DNA of 64,000 nt from Rhizobium sp. L43. GTDB lineage: Bacteria > Pseudomonadota > Alphaproteobacteria > Rhizobiales > Rhizobiaceae. Below the pieces are notes generated by a model that worked only from the letters and a program-made list of their open reading frames with translations, had not been told where the DNA came from and ran no database searches. The stretch's first letter is position 1; the number at the start of each line of letters is the position of its first letter. Location: positions 124,001 through 188,000 of the forward strand of contig NZ_NWSQ01000009.1 in assembly GCF_002531725.1 (NCBI RefSeq). Reading direction: 5' to 3'. The translations under genes and the position numbers were made by a program. Below are positions 26,634 through 37,200 of the stretch, piece after piece.

Positions 26634-27287
26634 CTACAGCAACGAGGCAAGGCGCGGAACGATCGGCAGATAGGGTGCTTCGAACAGTTCCTCGCGTTCG
26701 AAGCGGCTGCCGGTTTTGGTCAGCCGCACCATGCGGCATTCGTTCTCGGAAATCATCAGCGGCGCAATCATCGAGCCGCCGGACACCAGCTGGTCGGTAT
26801 AAAAGCGCGGCATCGCGTTGAAGGCCGCCGTCACCAGGATGCGGTCGAAGGTGCCCTCACCCTGCATGCCGGCGCTGCCGTCGGCGTGGCGGATGATGAC
26901 GTTGCGCAGAGAAAGCGATTCCATGCGCCGCTGCGCAGCCGATGTCAGCGTCTTGTAGCGGTCAATGGATAGAACACGCTCGGCCATGCGGCCTATGACG
27001 GCGGCGGTAAAGCCGCTGCCGGTACCGATTTCCAGGACGCGCTGTCCCGGTTTGACCTTGAGGTGATGCAGGATGCGGACGACAAAATCGATGCCTTCAA
27101 GGAAGGAGCCGCATTCGATCGGAATCGTCCGGCTCGAATAGGCGTCATCGACAAATTGCGGCGGCACGAAGAGCGATCGCTGCGTCTGCTCGACAGCGGT
27201 CAGCAGATCGAGGTCGGAGATGCCTTCGGCACGCAATCTGAGGACGAGCGCCGCAAAGCCCTCCTTCTCGGCCAGTCTTGCCGTCAA
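26634..27287 (-). CDS. pcm: protein-L-isoaspartate O-methyltransferase
   Basis: Repairs isoaspartyl damage in ageing proteins using S-adenosylmethionine. The 217-residue chain contains the SAM motif [19 protein letters not shown] near residue 85, the upstream [12 protein letters not shown], and the post motif [14 protein letters not shown]. The start is a TTG that overlaps the surE stop as TTGA, so translation is coupled to surE; the surE-pcm-nlpD order is conserved widely. A second, more distant Pcm-like gene lies at 49.5 kb. Confidence 0.92.
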   Translation of the reverse strand: MTARLAEKEGFAALVLRLRAEGISDLDLLTAVEQTQRSLFVPPQFVDDAYSSRTIPIECGSFLEGIDFVVRILHHLKVKPGQRVLEIGTGSGFTAAVIGRMAERVLSIDRYKTLTSAAQRRMESLSLRNVIIRHADGSAGMQGEGTFDRILVTAAFNAMPRFYTDQLVSGGSMIAPLMISENECRMVRLTKTGSRFEREELFEAPYLPIVPRLASLL

Positions 27288-28057
27288 ACCTGCGCTCCGT
27301 ATCCCAAGGCCCGCGCCACGCGGTCCGTTACGGAATAATCGGTCAGATCCAGTTTCAAAGGCGTTACCGAAATCTTGTTATGCTTCAAGGCGTGAATATC
27401 GGTGCCTTCGATGAAAGCGCCGGCGCGTTCCCCGAATTTCAGCCAGTAATAGGGAAAGCCTCGGCCATCGGAGCGAGCGTCGACCTGCAGGTTGAAGGCG
27501 AGCTTGCCCTGCATGGTGACCTCGGCGCCATCGACCTCATCGGGACGGCAATTCGGAAAGTTCAGATTGAGGAATGTGCCCTCCGGCAGGTCGAGCACCA
27601 TCAGCTTTTCCAGAAGCGCCGTCGCATGCGTCTCGCAGACTTCCCAGGGCACGATGCGTGCACCGTCCTCATAGAGATAGGCTTGGCTCAGCGCAAAGGA
27701 GCGTACGCCTTGCATGGTGCCCTCGATGGCGCCCGCGATCGTGCCGGAATAGGTGACGTCGTCGGCAACGTTCGAGCCTGAATTGACGCCTGACAGCACG
27801 AGATCGGGCTTGATGTCCATCACCTGCCGGATACCCATGATGACGCAATCGGTCGGCGTCCCGCGCAGCGCGAAATGCTTGTCGGAAATCTTGCGCAGCC
27901 GCAACGGTTCGGACAGGCTCAGCGAATGGGCAAGGCCGCTCTGGTCGGTCTCGGGCGCCACGATCCAGACGTCGTCGGACAGCGTGCGCGCGATCCGCTC
28001 CAGGGCGGCGAGCCCCTCGGCGTGAATGCCGTCGTCATTCGTAAGCAGGATGCGCAT
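27284..28057 (-). CDS. surE: 5'/3'-nucleotidase SurE
   Basis: Stationary-phase survival nucleotidase acting on nucleoside monophosphates. The 257-residue protein opens with the metal-binding [16 protein letters not shown], and has [25 protein letters not shown], the conserved [25 protein letters not shown] and the C-terminal [16 protein letters not shown], all SurE landmarks. Located four bases after serS and overlapping pcm; co-transcription is very likely. Confidence 0.95.
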   Translation of the reverse strand: MRILLTNDDGIHAEGLAALERIARTLSDDVWIVAPETDQSGLAHSLSLSEPLRLRKISDKHFALRGTPTDCVIMGIRQVMDIKPDLVLSGVNSGSNVADDVTYSGTIAGAIEGTMQGVRSFALSQAYLYEDGARIVPWEVCETHATALLEKLMVLDLPEGTFLNLNFPNCRPDEVDGAEVTMQGKLAFNLQVDARSDGRGFPYYWLKFGERAGAFIEGTDIHALKHNKISVTPLKLDLTDYSVTDRVARALGYGAQV

Positions 28058-28061
28058 CGCC

Positions 28062-29345
28062 TCAGGCCGCCCGTTCGATTTTGGTCAATCCGCCCATATA
28101 GGGGAGCAAAACGTCCGGAATCGTGACGGAACCATCCTCGTTCAGATAATTTTCGAGGACCGCGATCAGGCAGCGGCCGACGGCAGTGCCGGAACCGTTC
28201 AGCGTATGGACAAACCTGTTGCTCTTGTCGTCCTTGCCGCGGTAGCGCGCATTCATCCGCCGAGCCTGGAAATCGCCGCAGACCGAGCAGGAAGAGATTT
28301 CACGGAAGGCATTCTGCCCCGGCAGCCAGACTTCGAGATCGTAGGTCTTGCGCGAGCCGAAGCCCATATCGCCGGTGCAGAGCGTCATGGTGCGGAAATG
28401 CAGGCCGAGGCGCTTCAGCACCTCCTCGGCGCAGGCGGTCATCCGTTCATGCTCGGCAACGGCGCTTTCGGCATCGGTGATCGAGACGAGTTCGCATTTC
28501 CAGAACTGGTGCTGGCGCAGCATGCCGCGCGTGTCGCGGCCGGCAGAGCCTGCTTCCGAACGGAAGGACGGCGTCAGCGCGGTGAAGCGCAGCGGCAGTT
28601 TTTCCTGATCGAGGATTTCCTCGCGCACAAGATTTGTCAGCGTCACCTCGGCCGTCGGGATCAGATAGCGGCCGTCTGTGGTCTTGAAGAGGTCTTCTTC
28701 GAACTTCGGCAGGCTGCCGGTGCCGAACACCGCCTCGGCGCGCACCATCAGTGGCGAGCTGACTTCCGTATAGCCGTGCTCTCTGGTGTGGAGATCGATC
28801 ATGAACTGGCCGAGCGCGCGCTCGAGCTTGGCGAGCGGTCCCGTCAGCACCGTGAAGCGCGAGCCGGAGAGCTTGGCGGCGCGCTCGAAATCCATGTAGC
28901 CGAGCGCTTCGCCGATTTCGAAGTGTTCCCTAGGCGTGTGGTTCCAGCGCGGCTTTTCGCCGACGACACGGGTGACGACGTTGTCGTGCTCGTCCTTGCC
29001 GACCGGGACGTCGTCGAAGGGGATGTTCGGGATCCGCGACAGCGCATCGTTGAGTTCGGCCGTCAGTTGCCGGTCTTCCTCCTCGACCGCCGGCAGCAGC
29101 GTCTTGAGTTCGGCGACCTCGGCCTTCAGCTTCTCGGCCAGTTCGCCGTTCTTCTGGGCCATCGCCGCGCCGATCTCCTTGGAGGCAAGGTTGCGGCGGG
29201 ACAGCATGTCCTGGGCCTTCTGTACGGCGGAGCGGCGCTTTTCATCGAGGGTGACGAGGCTTTGGGCCAGAGGCTCCGCACCGCGCTTGGCAAGGGCGGC
29301 ATCGAGCGCTTCGGGATTCTCACGGATCCATTTGATATCGAGCAT
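28062..29345 (-). CDS. serS: seryl-tRNA synthetase
   Basis: Charges tRNA(Ser) and tRNA(Sec). A 427-residue class II synthetase from the start [22 protein letters not shown]. The N-terminal coiled-coil arm (about 30-105) is visible, then the class II motifs: [28 protein letters not shown], motif 2 [21 protein letters not shown] and motif 3 [18 protein letters not shown]. The reading frame is open 76 codons further upstream, but those residues are Arg/Ser-rich shadow of intergenic DNA. Lies between tatC and surE. Confidence 0.96.
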   Translation of the reverse strand: MLDIKWIRENPEALDAALAKRGAEPLAQSLVTLDEKRRSAVQKAQDMLSRRNLASKEIGAAMAQKNGELAEKLKAEVAELKTLLPAVEEEDRQLTAELNDALSRIPNIPFDDVPVGKDEHDNVVTRVVGEKPRWNHTPREHFEIGEALGYMDFERAAKLSGSRFTVLTGPLAKLERALGQFMIDLHTREHGYTEVSSPLMVRAEAVFGTGSLPKFEEDLFKTTDGRYLIPTAEVTLTNLVREEILDQEKLPLRFTALTPSFRSEAGSAGRDTRGMLRQHQFWKCELVSITDAESAVAEHERMTACAEEVLKRLGLHFRTMTLCTGDMGFGSRKTYDLEVWLPGQNAFREISSCSVCGDFQARRMNARYRGKDDKSNRFVHTLNGSGTAVGRCLIAVLENYLNEDGSVTIPDVLLPYMGGLTKIERAA

Positions 29346-29442
29346 CGTCGTTCCAGATCGTTGCAACAGAAGTGACCCGGCCAAAGCCTGACCTGGCTTC
29401 GACCGGATGAGACGGCGTTCATGAAAGGATTGAGATCGCCGC

Positions 29443-30270
29443 TCAGACGCTGTCCGTCTTGACAACGTCTGCGGATCCGGTGTCCTTTTCGACCGCCTGC
29501 CGGGCACGCTGGCGCTCCACGAGTCGCGCCGCATAGATGGAAATCTCGTAGAGAAGGATCGTCGGTATCGCAAGGCCGATCTGAGACATCGGATCCGGCG
29601 GCGTCAACACGGCGGCGACGACGAAGGCCAGCACAATGGCGAACTTGCGCTTTTCGGCGAGCCATTGCGAGGTCAGCAGACCGACACGGGCAAGCAGCGT
29701 GGTGACGACGGGCAACTGGAAGACGAGGCCGAAGGAGAAGACCAGCGTCATGATCAGGCTCAGATATTCCGAGACCTTCGGCATCAGCGAGATTGCCACC
29801 TCGTCATGACCCGGCGCCTGCTGCATCGACAGGAAGAACCACATGACCATCGGCGTGAAGAAGAAATAGACGAGCGCGCCGCCCATCAGGAACAGGACCG
29901 GCGAGGCGATCAGGAACGGCAGGAAGGCCTGGCGCTCATTCTTGTAAAGGCCGGGGGCCACGAACTTGTAGACCTGGGCGGCAATGATCGGGAAAGCGAC
30001 CACCAGGCCGCCGAACATCGCCACCTTGACCTGGGTGAAGAAGAATTCCTGCGGCGCGGTGTAGATGAGCTGAGCCTTCTCGACATCGAGATGCGCCCAC
30101 ACGACGGCCGTCTTGTAGGGAATGACCAGATAGTTGAAGAGATGCTTGGCAAAAAAGAAGCATATGATGAAGGCGACGAAAAACGCGCCGATCGACCACA
30201 TCAGCCGCGTGCGCAGCTCCATCAGGTGCTCGATCAACGGCTGCGGCTTGTCTTCGATATCACCGCTCAT
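29443..30270 (-). CDS. tatC: Sec-independent protein translocase TatC
   Basis: Core receptor of the twin-arginine export system; binds RR signal peptides with TatB. A 275-residue, six-helix membrane protein with the signatures [16 protein letters not shown] near the N-terminus, the conserved ..[39 protein letters not shown] and the final helices with [22 protein letters not shown] charged C-terminal tail follows ([18 protein letters not shown]). Its ATG overlaps the tatB stop (ATGA). Confidence 0.96.
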   Translation of the reverse strand: MSGDIEDKPQPLIEHLMELRTRLMWSIGAFFVAFIICFFFAKHLFNYLVIPYKTAVVWAHLDVEKAQLIYTAPQEFFFTQVKVAMFGGLVVAFPIIAAQVYKFVAPGLYKNERQAFLPFLIASPVLFLMGGALVYFFFTPMVMWFFLSMQQAPGHDEVAISLMPKVSEYLSLIMTLVFSFGLVFQLPVVTTLLARVGLLTSQWLAEKRKFAIVLAFVVAAVLTPPDPMSQIGLAIPTILLYEISIYAARLVERQRARQAVEKDTGSADVVKTDSV

Positions 30271-30878
30271 GCCTCGTCCTTCTTCGTCTGCGCCGGCTTC
30301 TTCGGCGTTGCAGTCTTCCTGACTGCCGTCGTGCGCTTCGGCTTTTCCACGGGCACGGCAACGGCCGCCGCAGCATCGACCTTGTCGGCAGCCTTGACGC
30401 GCGGCTTGCCCACGGGTTTCGGCTTGGCGCCAACCGTATCGGCCTGGACCGCCGCCGCTGCGACGGGCTCAGGCTGCGCAGGCGCCGGCACCAACGGCGG
30501 CGTTTCCGGCAAGCTCATCGACGGCGTTGGGGCTGAGACGGCAGCCGACGGCACTTCGGTCTTGTTTTCCGTGACCACGGTCGCCTTCTGCAGGTCGGCC
30601 TTGATCTCGTTGCCCATCTGGCGAAGCGGGTTCATCGCCTCGCGCAGGCTGTTGACCGGGTTGAGCTTCTGGGCGTCGCTGATCGTCTGGCGGACATCGT
30701 CAAGCTCGGCTTCACGCAACGCCTCGTCGAACTGCGCCCGGAATTCACCCGCCACCTTGCGGGCACGCTGCGTCATCTTGCCGAAAGCGCGCAGCATCGG
30801 CGGCAAATCCTTGGGACCGACCACCACGATCAGGACGACCGCGATGACCAAAAGCTCGGTCCAGCCAATATCGAACAT
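30267..30878 (-). CDS. tatB: Sec-independent protein translocase TatB
   Basis: Signal-peptide receptor partner of TatC. The 203-residue protein starts MFDIGWTELLVIAVVLIVVVGPKDLP: one membrane helix, the GP hinge and then an amphipathic helix with RAFGKMTQRARKVAGEFRAQFDEALREAEL. The remaining C-terminal half is a Pro/Ala/Lys-rich unstructured tail ending [13 protein letters not shown], typical for alphaproteobacterial TatB. It lies between tatA and tatC with a four-base overlap to tatC. Confidence 0.95.
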   Translation of the reverse strand: MFDIGWTELLVIAVVLIVVVGPKDLPPMLRAFGKMTQRARKVAGEFRAQFDEALREAELDDVRQTISDAQKLNPVNSLREAMNPLRQMGNEIKADLQKATVVTENKTEVPSAAVSAPTPSMSLPETPPLVPAPAQPEPVAAAAVQADTVGAKPKPVGKPRVKAADKVDAAAAVAVPVEKPKRTTAVRKTATPKKPAQTKKDEA

Positions 30879-30929
30879 GCAAGGCTCCTGGACGGGAAGC
30901 GCGGGGGCTGCGCTTTTTCCCGGACTTGG

Positions 30930-31121
30930 TTATTTCGTTTCGTCGGCCTTGTGATCGACGGTCTTTGCCGTGTCCGGCGCGTCCTCGTCCGTCATGCCCT
31001 TCTTGAAGCTCTTGATGCCCTTGGCAACGTCGCCCATCAGTTCCGGAATCTTGCCGCGACCGAACAACAACAGCACGATGACCAGAACGATCAGCCAGTG
31101 CCACATGCTAAAAGAACCCAT
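30930..31121 (-). CDS. tatA: Sec-independent protein translocase TatA
   Basis: Pore-forming subunit of the Tat exporter. A 63-residue protein: short N-terminus MGSFSMWHW, one membrane helix [11 protein letters not shown], the [24 protein letters not shown] hinge and amphipathic helix, then a charged tail. First gene of tatABC, 51 bases before tatB and 183 bases after scpB, in a spacer that may hold its own promoter. Confidence 0.95.
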
Positions 31122-31303
31122 TACGCTAACTCCCTGTTTCTATGTTCCCACGATGTAAGGATTTCCGACACCGTTTCCAACATCAAGCCCTTCGAACTGA
31201 GCTTAATGTCACGGTATCGCCCTTTGTGACAAGCCATTGACCCGCCGAAAAGTGCTGGCTCCATTGTTTTCGCCATGCATGGCAAAAGCAAGACGCAAAC
31301 CCC

Positions 31304-32020
31304 TCAATCTTCAGAGGTGCCGCGGGGCGCCAACAACCCCAATTCCTCGAGGTCCATCTGGGTGATCGGGTCTTCGTCCTCGGTCAGTTCATCGTTCATC
31401 AACGGCGAGGGAATATTGAAGTTCGCCGGAATCCGGCCCGACAGCAAGCCCGCTCCCTTCAACTCTTCGAGACCGGGCAGATCCCGCAGCTCTTCGAGAC
31501 CGAAATGGTCGAGGAAATCGCGTGTCGTGCCCAATGTGACCGGCCGGCCCGGCGTGCGCCGGCGGCCGCGAAACCGCACCCAGCCGGCTTCCATCAGCAC
31601 GTCGAGCGTGCCGCGCGAGGTCTGGACGCCGCGGATATCCTCGATCTCGGCGCGCGTCACCGGCTGGTGATAGGCGATGATCGCCAGCACTTCGAGAGCG
31701 GCGCGCGAAAGCTTCTTCACCTCATTGTCGTCACGGCGGATGACGAAGGAGAGATCGGCAGCGGTGCGGAAGGCCCAGGCACCCTCGACCTGCACGAGAT
31801 TGACGCCGCGCGGCGCATAGTGCTCCTTCAGCCGCAGCATGATGGCACGCACGTCGGTCTTCTCAGGCAGGCGCTCGGCGAGGAAGCCTTCGGAGACCGG
31901 CTGCGACGAGGCGAAGACCAGCGCCTCGGCGATGCGCTCGGCCTCGATCTCGGCCTGCAGGTCGCGGCTCCTGTCTTCGAAATCGCCCTCGAAATCCTCT
32001 TCGCCCTTAAGATCGATCAA
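31304..32020 (-). CDS. scpB: segregation and condensation protein B
   Basis: Kleisin-interacting subunit of the Smc-ScpAB condensin. The 238-residue protein contains two winged-helix domains: IAEALVFASSQPVSEGFLAERL and LKEHYAPRGVNLVQVEGAWAFRTAADL, then KLSRAALEVLAIIAYHQPVTRAEIEDIRGVQTSRGTLDVLMEAGWVRFRGRRRTPGRPVTLGTT, the ScpB core. The start is TTG overlapping the scpA stop (TTGA), implying coupled synthesis. The C-terminal acidic extension is not conserved. Confidence 0.94.
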   Translation of the reverse strand: MIDLKGEEDFEGDFEDRSRDLQAEIEAERIAEALVFASSQPVSEGFLAERLPEKTDVRAIMLRLKEHYAPRGVNLVQVEGAWAFRTAADLSFVIRRDDNEVKKLSRAALEVLAIIAYHQPVTRAEIEDIRGVQTSRGTLDVLMEAGWVRFRGRRRTPGRPVTLGTTRDFLDHFGLEELRDLPGLEELKGAGLLSGRIPANFNIPSPLMNDELTEDEDPITQMDLEELGLLAPRGTSED

Positions 32021-32877
32021 ACCGGCTGCTCCTGCTCCACCACCTGCAGCGTGGCGTGTTTGGGACCGCGGCGCATATATATCGGCTGAAAGGCGCCGTC
32101 CTGGCGGATTTCGAGCTTGCCCTCGCGCACCAGTTCCAGCGAGGCGGCAAAGGCGCTGGCAATTGCCGTGACGCGTTCCTCGGGCGCCGCGAGATAACGC
32201 AGCAGATAATGCTCCATCGCCGTCCAGTCACCGACCTCGCCGATCATCTGGGTCAGCAGCTCACGGGCATCGGTCAGCGACCAGACGCTGCGCCGCTCGA
32301 TCGTCACCTGGGTGACGGCATTGCGCTGCCGCAGCGCCGCATAGGCGGTCAAGAGATCGTAGAGGCTTGCCGCATAAGCGGATTGCTGCCGGTCGGGAAT
32401 ATGTTCCGGCGCGCCGCGTACGAAGATATCCCGGCCGAGGCGGTTGCGGTTGACGAGGCCCTCCGCCGCCTGGCGCATGGCTTCCAAACGTTTCAGCCGG
32501 AAGGCGAGCGTTGCCGCCAGTTCCTCGCCGGAAGGACCGTCGTCCTTGACCTGCTGGGGAATGAGCAGCCGTGACTTGAGATAGGCAAGCCAGGCCGCCA
32601 TCACGAGATAATCGGCGGCAAGCTCGATGCGGATGCGCCGGGCGCTTTCGACGAACTGCAGATATTGCTCGGCGAGCGCCAGCACCGAGATGCGCGACAG
32701 GTCGACCTTCTGGTTGCGGGCGAGATAGAGCAAAAGGTCGAGCGGGCCTTCGAAGCCGGCGACGTCGATCACCAGCGCCGGCTCGTGGCTGGCGCGCTCG
32801 GCACCATTATCCTGCCACAACTTGTCCATCGGCGTTGCCGCCTGCGGACGTTCCGTGCCCTTGACCGTGTTCACCAC
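32017..32877 (-). CDS. scpA: segregation and condensation protein A
   Basis: Kleisin subunit that bridges the Smc heads. The 286-residue protein has a GTG start preceded by AGAGGAGC. The conserved N-terminal kleisin motif FEGPLDLLLYLARNQKVDLSRISVLALAEQYLQF is at about 43-76, followed by AADYLVMAAWLAYLKSRLLIP, and a C-terminal winged helix near 220-270. Sits between nagZ (15 bases upstream) and scpB (overlapping), the usual alphaproteobacterial arrangement. Confidence 0.95.
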   Translation of the reverse strand: MVNTVKGTERPQAATPMDKLWQDNGAERASHEPALVIDVAGFEGPLDLLLYLARNQKVDLSRISVLALAEQYLQFVESARRIRIELAADYLVMAAWLAYLKSRLLIPQQVKDDGPSGEELAATLAFRLKRLEAMRQAAEGLVNRNRLGRDIFVRGAPEHIPDRQQSAYAASLYDLLTAYAALRQRNAVTQVTIERRSVWSLTDARELLTQMIGEVGDWTAMEHYLLRYLAAPEERVTAIASAFAASLELVREGKLEIRQDGAFQPIYMRRGPKHATLQVVEQEQPV

Positions 32878-32892
32878 CCTGCTCCTCTGCGA

Positions 32893-33906
32893 TCACACGA
32901 TCGCAAACATCGCCTCGAATTCCGCCCTCAATTCCGCTTCGTCGGAACTATCCGGCGCCGCGAAGCCTGCTTCTACCGCTTTTGCGCGGGCAAGCGATAG
33001 ACCGGCGAGCGGCGGAACATTTGCCACGACATCCAGCATCTCGTCCATATGGCCATTGCAATGCAGCACGATATCGCATCCGCCTGCAATGATATTCGCC
33101 GCACGTTCTCCGATCGTGCCGGAAAGCGCATTCATCGAGCTGTCGTCGGAAAGCAGCAGACCGGTAAAGCCGATATGCTGACGGATGATGCCGTCGATCA
33201 CCTTGCGCGAGGTCGTCGCCGGATTGTCCGGGTCGATTGCGGTGAAGACGAGGTGGCAGGTCATCGCCATCAGTTCGTCCTTCATCGCGATAAAGGGCGG
33301 GAAATCATGCGCCTCCAGCTCATCGCGCGAGACGGTGACGACAGGCAGCTCCAGATGTGAATCCGCAAAGCCGCGGCCGTGGCCGGGCATATGCTTCATG
33401 ACAGGCAACAGGCCGCCGGCCTTCAGCCCTTCGGCAGCCGCCCGGCCCATGGCGATAACGGTCTCGGGATCGCCGCCATAGGCACGGTCGCCGATGACGT
33501 TGCTGCTGCCCTCGACCGGCACGTCGAGCACCGGCAGGCAGTCGACATCGATGCCGAGGCTGGAAAGGTCGAAGGCATGCAGCCGCGACATCAGCCATGC
33601 GGCGCGCAGGCCGAGCGCCGGGTCGCTGCGATAGAGATCGCCGAGCGCCTGGCCGGAGGGATAACGGGCGAAAACCGGCGGACGGATGCGCTGGACGCGG
33701 CCGCCCTCCTGGTCGATCAGCACCGGCGCATGCCAGCCGACGCTGTCGCGCATCTCCGCAACAAGGTCAGTGATCTGTTGCGCTTCGGAGATGTTGCGCC
33801 CGAAGAGGATGAAGCCCCAGGGCCGTTCGTCCCGGTAGAAGGCTTTCTCTTCGGATGTGAGGGCAAGGCCGCTGCAGCCAAGGATCATCGCTTTTGATTC
33901 GGTCAT
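32893..33906 (-). CDS. nagZ: beta-N-acetylhexosaminidase (cell-wall recycling)
   Basis: Cytoplasmic GH3 enzyme that removes GlcNAc from GlcNAc-anhydroMurNAc peptides during peptidoglycan recycling. The 337-residue chain shows the substrate site motif LIDQEGGRVQRI, the GH3/NagZ-specific loop KHMPGHGRGFADSHLELP with the Asp-His dyad, and the nucleophile aspartate region LLLSDDSSMNAL. Length is normal. First in the nagZ-scpA-scpB cluster; the SPOR-protein gene upstream is separated by a repeat element and a terminator. Confidence 0.94.
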   Translation of the reverse strand: MTESKAMILGCSGLALTSEEKAFYRDERPWGFILFGRNISEAQQITDLVAEMRDSVGWHAPVLIDQEGGRVQRIRPPVFARYPSGQALGDLYRSDPALGLRAAWLMSRLHAFDLSSLGIDVDCLPVLDVPVEGSSNVIGDRAYGGDPETVIAMGRAAAEGLKAGGLLPVMKHMPGHGRGFADSHLELPVVTVSRDELEAHDFPPFIAMKDELMAMTCHLVFTAIDPDNPATTSRKVIDGIIRQHIGFTGLLLSDDSSMNALSGTIGERAANIIAGGCDIVLHCNGHMDEMLDVVANVPPLAGLSLARAKAVEAGFAAPDSSDEAELRAEFEAMFAIV

Positions 33907-33917
33907 TTAAGAATCTT

Positions 33918-34188
33918 AGAGCCTTTCCTGGTCAGATTGAAGCATTCTGCCGGAGCAGGTTTTCGTCAGGGCAGAGGCGATTGGCGAAGGGCATACCCCT
34001 TGGTACGTCCGAGCCGATCGCCTTTGATCCTGGTGGAAAGATGCCCGGCCCTTCGGGTTGGCTGAAACGGGCCGGCTGATCGACCGGCCGGCTTGGCCGT
34101 AGAGCTGGGCTACGACGCGCGCCGGCCGGTCGACTATCCGACTCCGTTTGAGCCAACAGAATGCTGCAATCTGACCAGGAAAGGCTCT
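33918..34188. repeat. MITE-like element with 32-bp terminal inverted repeats
   Basis: The 32-base sequence at 33918-33949 is repeated inverted at 34157-34188 with 31 of 32 matches, bounding a 271-bp unit. The interior has GC-rich nested palindromes (CCGGCCGG-type, 34058-34105 and 34120-34135) and no open frame of quality. No target-site duplication could be seen. It lies between nagZ and the SPOR-domain gene. It could be a non-autonomous mobile element or a rhizobial intergenic repeat; no transposase is nearby. Confidence 0.72.
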
Positions 34189-34232
34189 CGACGGCGCCCG
34201 GCCAAATGCGAGCAAGGTCCCGCGCGATGCAC

Positions 34233-34268
34233 AAAAAAGAGCGGCGGACCGATCCGGCCCGCCGCTCT
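34233..34268 (-). terminator. Rho-independent terminator of the SPOR-domain gene
   Basis: A 10-bp stem AGAGCGGCGG/CCGCCGCTCT (34238-34247, 34259-34268) followed on the minus strand by TTTTTTGTG, 22 bases after the stop codon. Confidence 0.85.
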
Positions 34269-34290
34269 GATATTGGTTTCAGAACCGATT

Positions 34291-37200
34291 CTACTTGGAG
34301 ATCAGGCAGCTTCCGCCCGCCGCGCGATACTGTTCGCAGAGCGCAGCCGCCTCGTCCTTTGAGCCGGCCGGAATACGGACGCGGTAGAAGGTGCCCTTGC
34401 CGGCGATATCGGCCCTGCGGATCTCGTGAGCGCGGCCACCCAGCACGCCGGCGAATTTCTTCGACAGATTGGCATAGGATTTGTTCGCCTCGTCTTCCGA
34501 CGGCAGCGAGGCGATCTGGATGCCGTAGCCGCCGGCCGACGCGGCCGGCTGCGGCTTTGCGGCAGCCGGTGCTGCGGCCGCGACCTCGGTCGTCGCCTGC
34601 TGTGCGGCCTTCGGCTGCTGTGCCGGCGGGCGGACATTGCCCTTCTCGGTCACGGTGCCGACGACGTTGACGGGCTGATCGACCGGGCGGGCAGTCGGGA
34701 TCGGCGCCGTGTCGGTCATCGCCGTGGTCTTGACCGGACGCACCGGCGGCTCGACCGGGGCGGGATTTGCGGCCTGCGCGTCGGCGTTGGCAAGCGGCGG
34801 CTGCGCCGGCGCGGTTTCGGCAGGCGCTGCGGAACGCGCATCGGCGGAAGCAACCTCGGCGCTTGCCGGGAAGCTTGCGGCCGTTCCACCGACCGGCGGG
34901 GTCGATGGCGTCGTCTGGGCCGTCAACGGCGGCAGCGCCGAGGGCGTCGGCTGGGCAGACGGTGCCGCCAGGGCAGACTGCGTCGGCTGGGCAGACTGCG
35001 TCGGCTGGTCGGCGGGCTCCGGTTCCTCACGGGCGACCAGGGTGCCGTCAGGCTTGACGATCATCGTGCGGACCTTGCGCGGTGAAACGGACGGCGTCTT
35101 GTCGGCATCGCTTGCGGCAGCGTTGCCGGCGTCGTCCTGGTTCGGCAGCAGACGCGGATCCTCGGTCTCACCGACTGCGGTCGGCGAGACCTGATCGCCG
35201 GCGTTGGCGTTCTCGTCGTCCTCAGGCAGGGATTCCGGTGTCAGCGTGCGCTGGACGACATCGACCGGCGCCTCGTCGGAAGACACGAGCGCCTTCTGCT
35301 TCGGCTCCTCGGCAGAACCCGCGACGCGGTCGTAGACGGCCTTGTCCTGGTTCGGCACGGTCTTGCCACCGGGATTTTCCGGAACGACCTTGACCGGCTC
35401 CTTGTCGGCAACGATCACGCGCGGCTCGCCGGTTGCGACAATGCCGAGCCCCTCGCCGTTCCAGACGGAGGAATAGACACCATAACCGACGCCGGCGAAG
35501 ACCACGAGCACGACGGCTCCGGCAAGCAGCCGGCGCATCGACCGGGCACGGCTGAAATCCGCCGCTTGGCTTGCCGATTCAATCCGGACCTCGGAGGTCT
35601 CGCGGCGCTCGACCGGCTCGCGCACGCTGCGGCGGAAATCCTCCTCCAGCGCCCGTTCGAAATCGTCAAGGCCATCGGCGATGGTGGGCTTGACCGGCTT
35701 TGCCGCGGCAGCAGCCGTATCCCTGACCGGCGCCAGGTTCTCCCGCGGCTTAGCCGGCTCAAAGAAGCTCGCGATCTCCGCGTCGAGATCAAAATCCAAA
35801 TCCTGAGCTTTCGCGACCGGTGCGGGCTGCTCGACCGGCGGCAGCGCCGGCACATGCATGTCCTCGACAGTCTCAGGACGTTCCTCCGGATCGGAGATCA
35901 TCGCCGGATCGAATGGCAGATCTTCTGTGGTGTCGGCGACCGGCGCCGCCCAGTTGAAAACCGGAGCCGGAGCTGGCGTCTGCGGCTCGGGAACGACGGC
36001 CGGAGCCGGTCGCGCAGAGACGGCGGATTGCTGAAAAGCAGGAACTGGCGGCTCAGGCGCAAAAGCGGGAGCGGCCCGCGGAGCGACGGCGGCGACCTGC
36101 TGTGGCGCAGGGGTTATCGGCTGGGGCTCCGGCTGCGGCGCAGCTTCGATCTGCTCGGAGAAATCCAGATCGGCGAGTTCCAGTTCGATGCCGGCAAGAT
36201 CCAGCTCGAAATCATGGCCGGCGAAGGGGTCGTCGGCTTCCGCAACAGGCTGCGGCGCCCGCGAAGGCGCCGTCGCGGCAGGCTGGGGCGCAATGACCTC
36301 GGCAAGCGGCGGCGCGACCGGCCTTGCGGCTTCAGCAGCATAGGTGGGAGCCGCCTCGATCGCAGCCGGCCGAACGGGTACGGCAGCGACCGGTGCGGGC
36401 GCGATCACTTGCGGCTCGACAAATGCGGCGGCCACGGGGGCGGCAGCAACGGGCATTGCCTCGATCGATGCGGCCTGCGGCGAAACCGGGGCCGGATTGG
36501 GGCGTTGCGGCACCGGATAGCGCGAGACGTCGGCGAGCAGATCGTCAAGATCGAAAGTGCCGGCAGTGTGCGGAACCTCGGGTACGACCTCGGTCAGTGC
36601 GGCATCGGCCTGAATCTCGCCTTCGACGGCGGCGGCAATGAGATCGAAACCGGCGTCGGAGCCGAAATCTTCCAGCTCGTCTTCGATTTCGACGAAGTCC
36701 TCGGCCTCGGCAGGCTCTTCCGACGCGATCACCTCGTCGTGGCGATCGAGTTCGGCAGGGAAGCCAAGCGACGAAGACGCGGTTTCGAATTCCCCGGACG
36801 GTTCGACAGCGACGACGGGGGCCAACTGCTCGACGACGGGGGCGACCGGCTCGATCACCGGCTGTGGCTCTGCAGCGGGAACATCGGCGGACGGGGTTTC
36901 TGCCACCGGCGCTGCTGCAACCGCTTCGGCCTCAGACACCGGCGGAACAACCGTCTCCTCGCGTTTTGCGGCGTGGAAATTGGCAAGCGGCAGCCTGATG
37001 CTTGCGGCCGACCATTGCGGCGTCTTGGCGGGCTGCGGCAGCGAAGAGACCGGGGCAGTGCCGATCGACAGCTCAAGCTCTTCGATCAGGTCACGCGCAC
37101 CGCCGAAGGCCGATTGCACCGGCGCCGCGGCGGGCTCGACGGCAAGCTGCTGCGACCAGGCCGCCCGGTCGTCGTCGGGTGCGTCCCAGTTGCTTGCGGC

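Noticed and set aside
34058..34135. nested GC palindromes as a replication or partition site
   Set aside because: They lie inside the inverted-repeat element and show no iteron or parS-like (TGTTTCACGTGAAACA) pattern.
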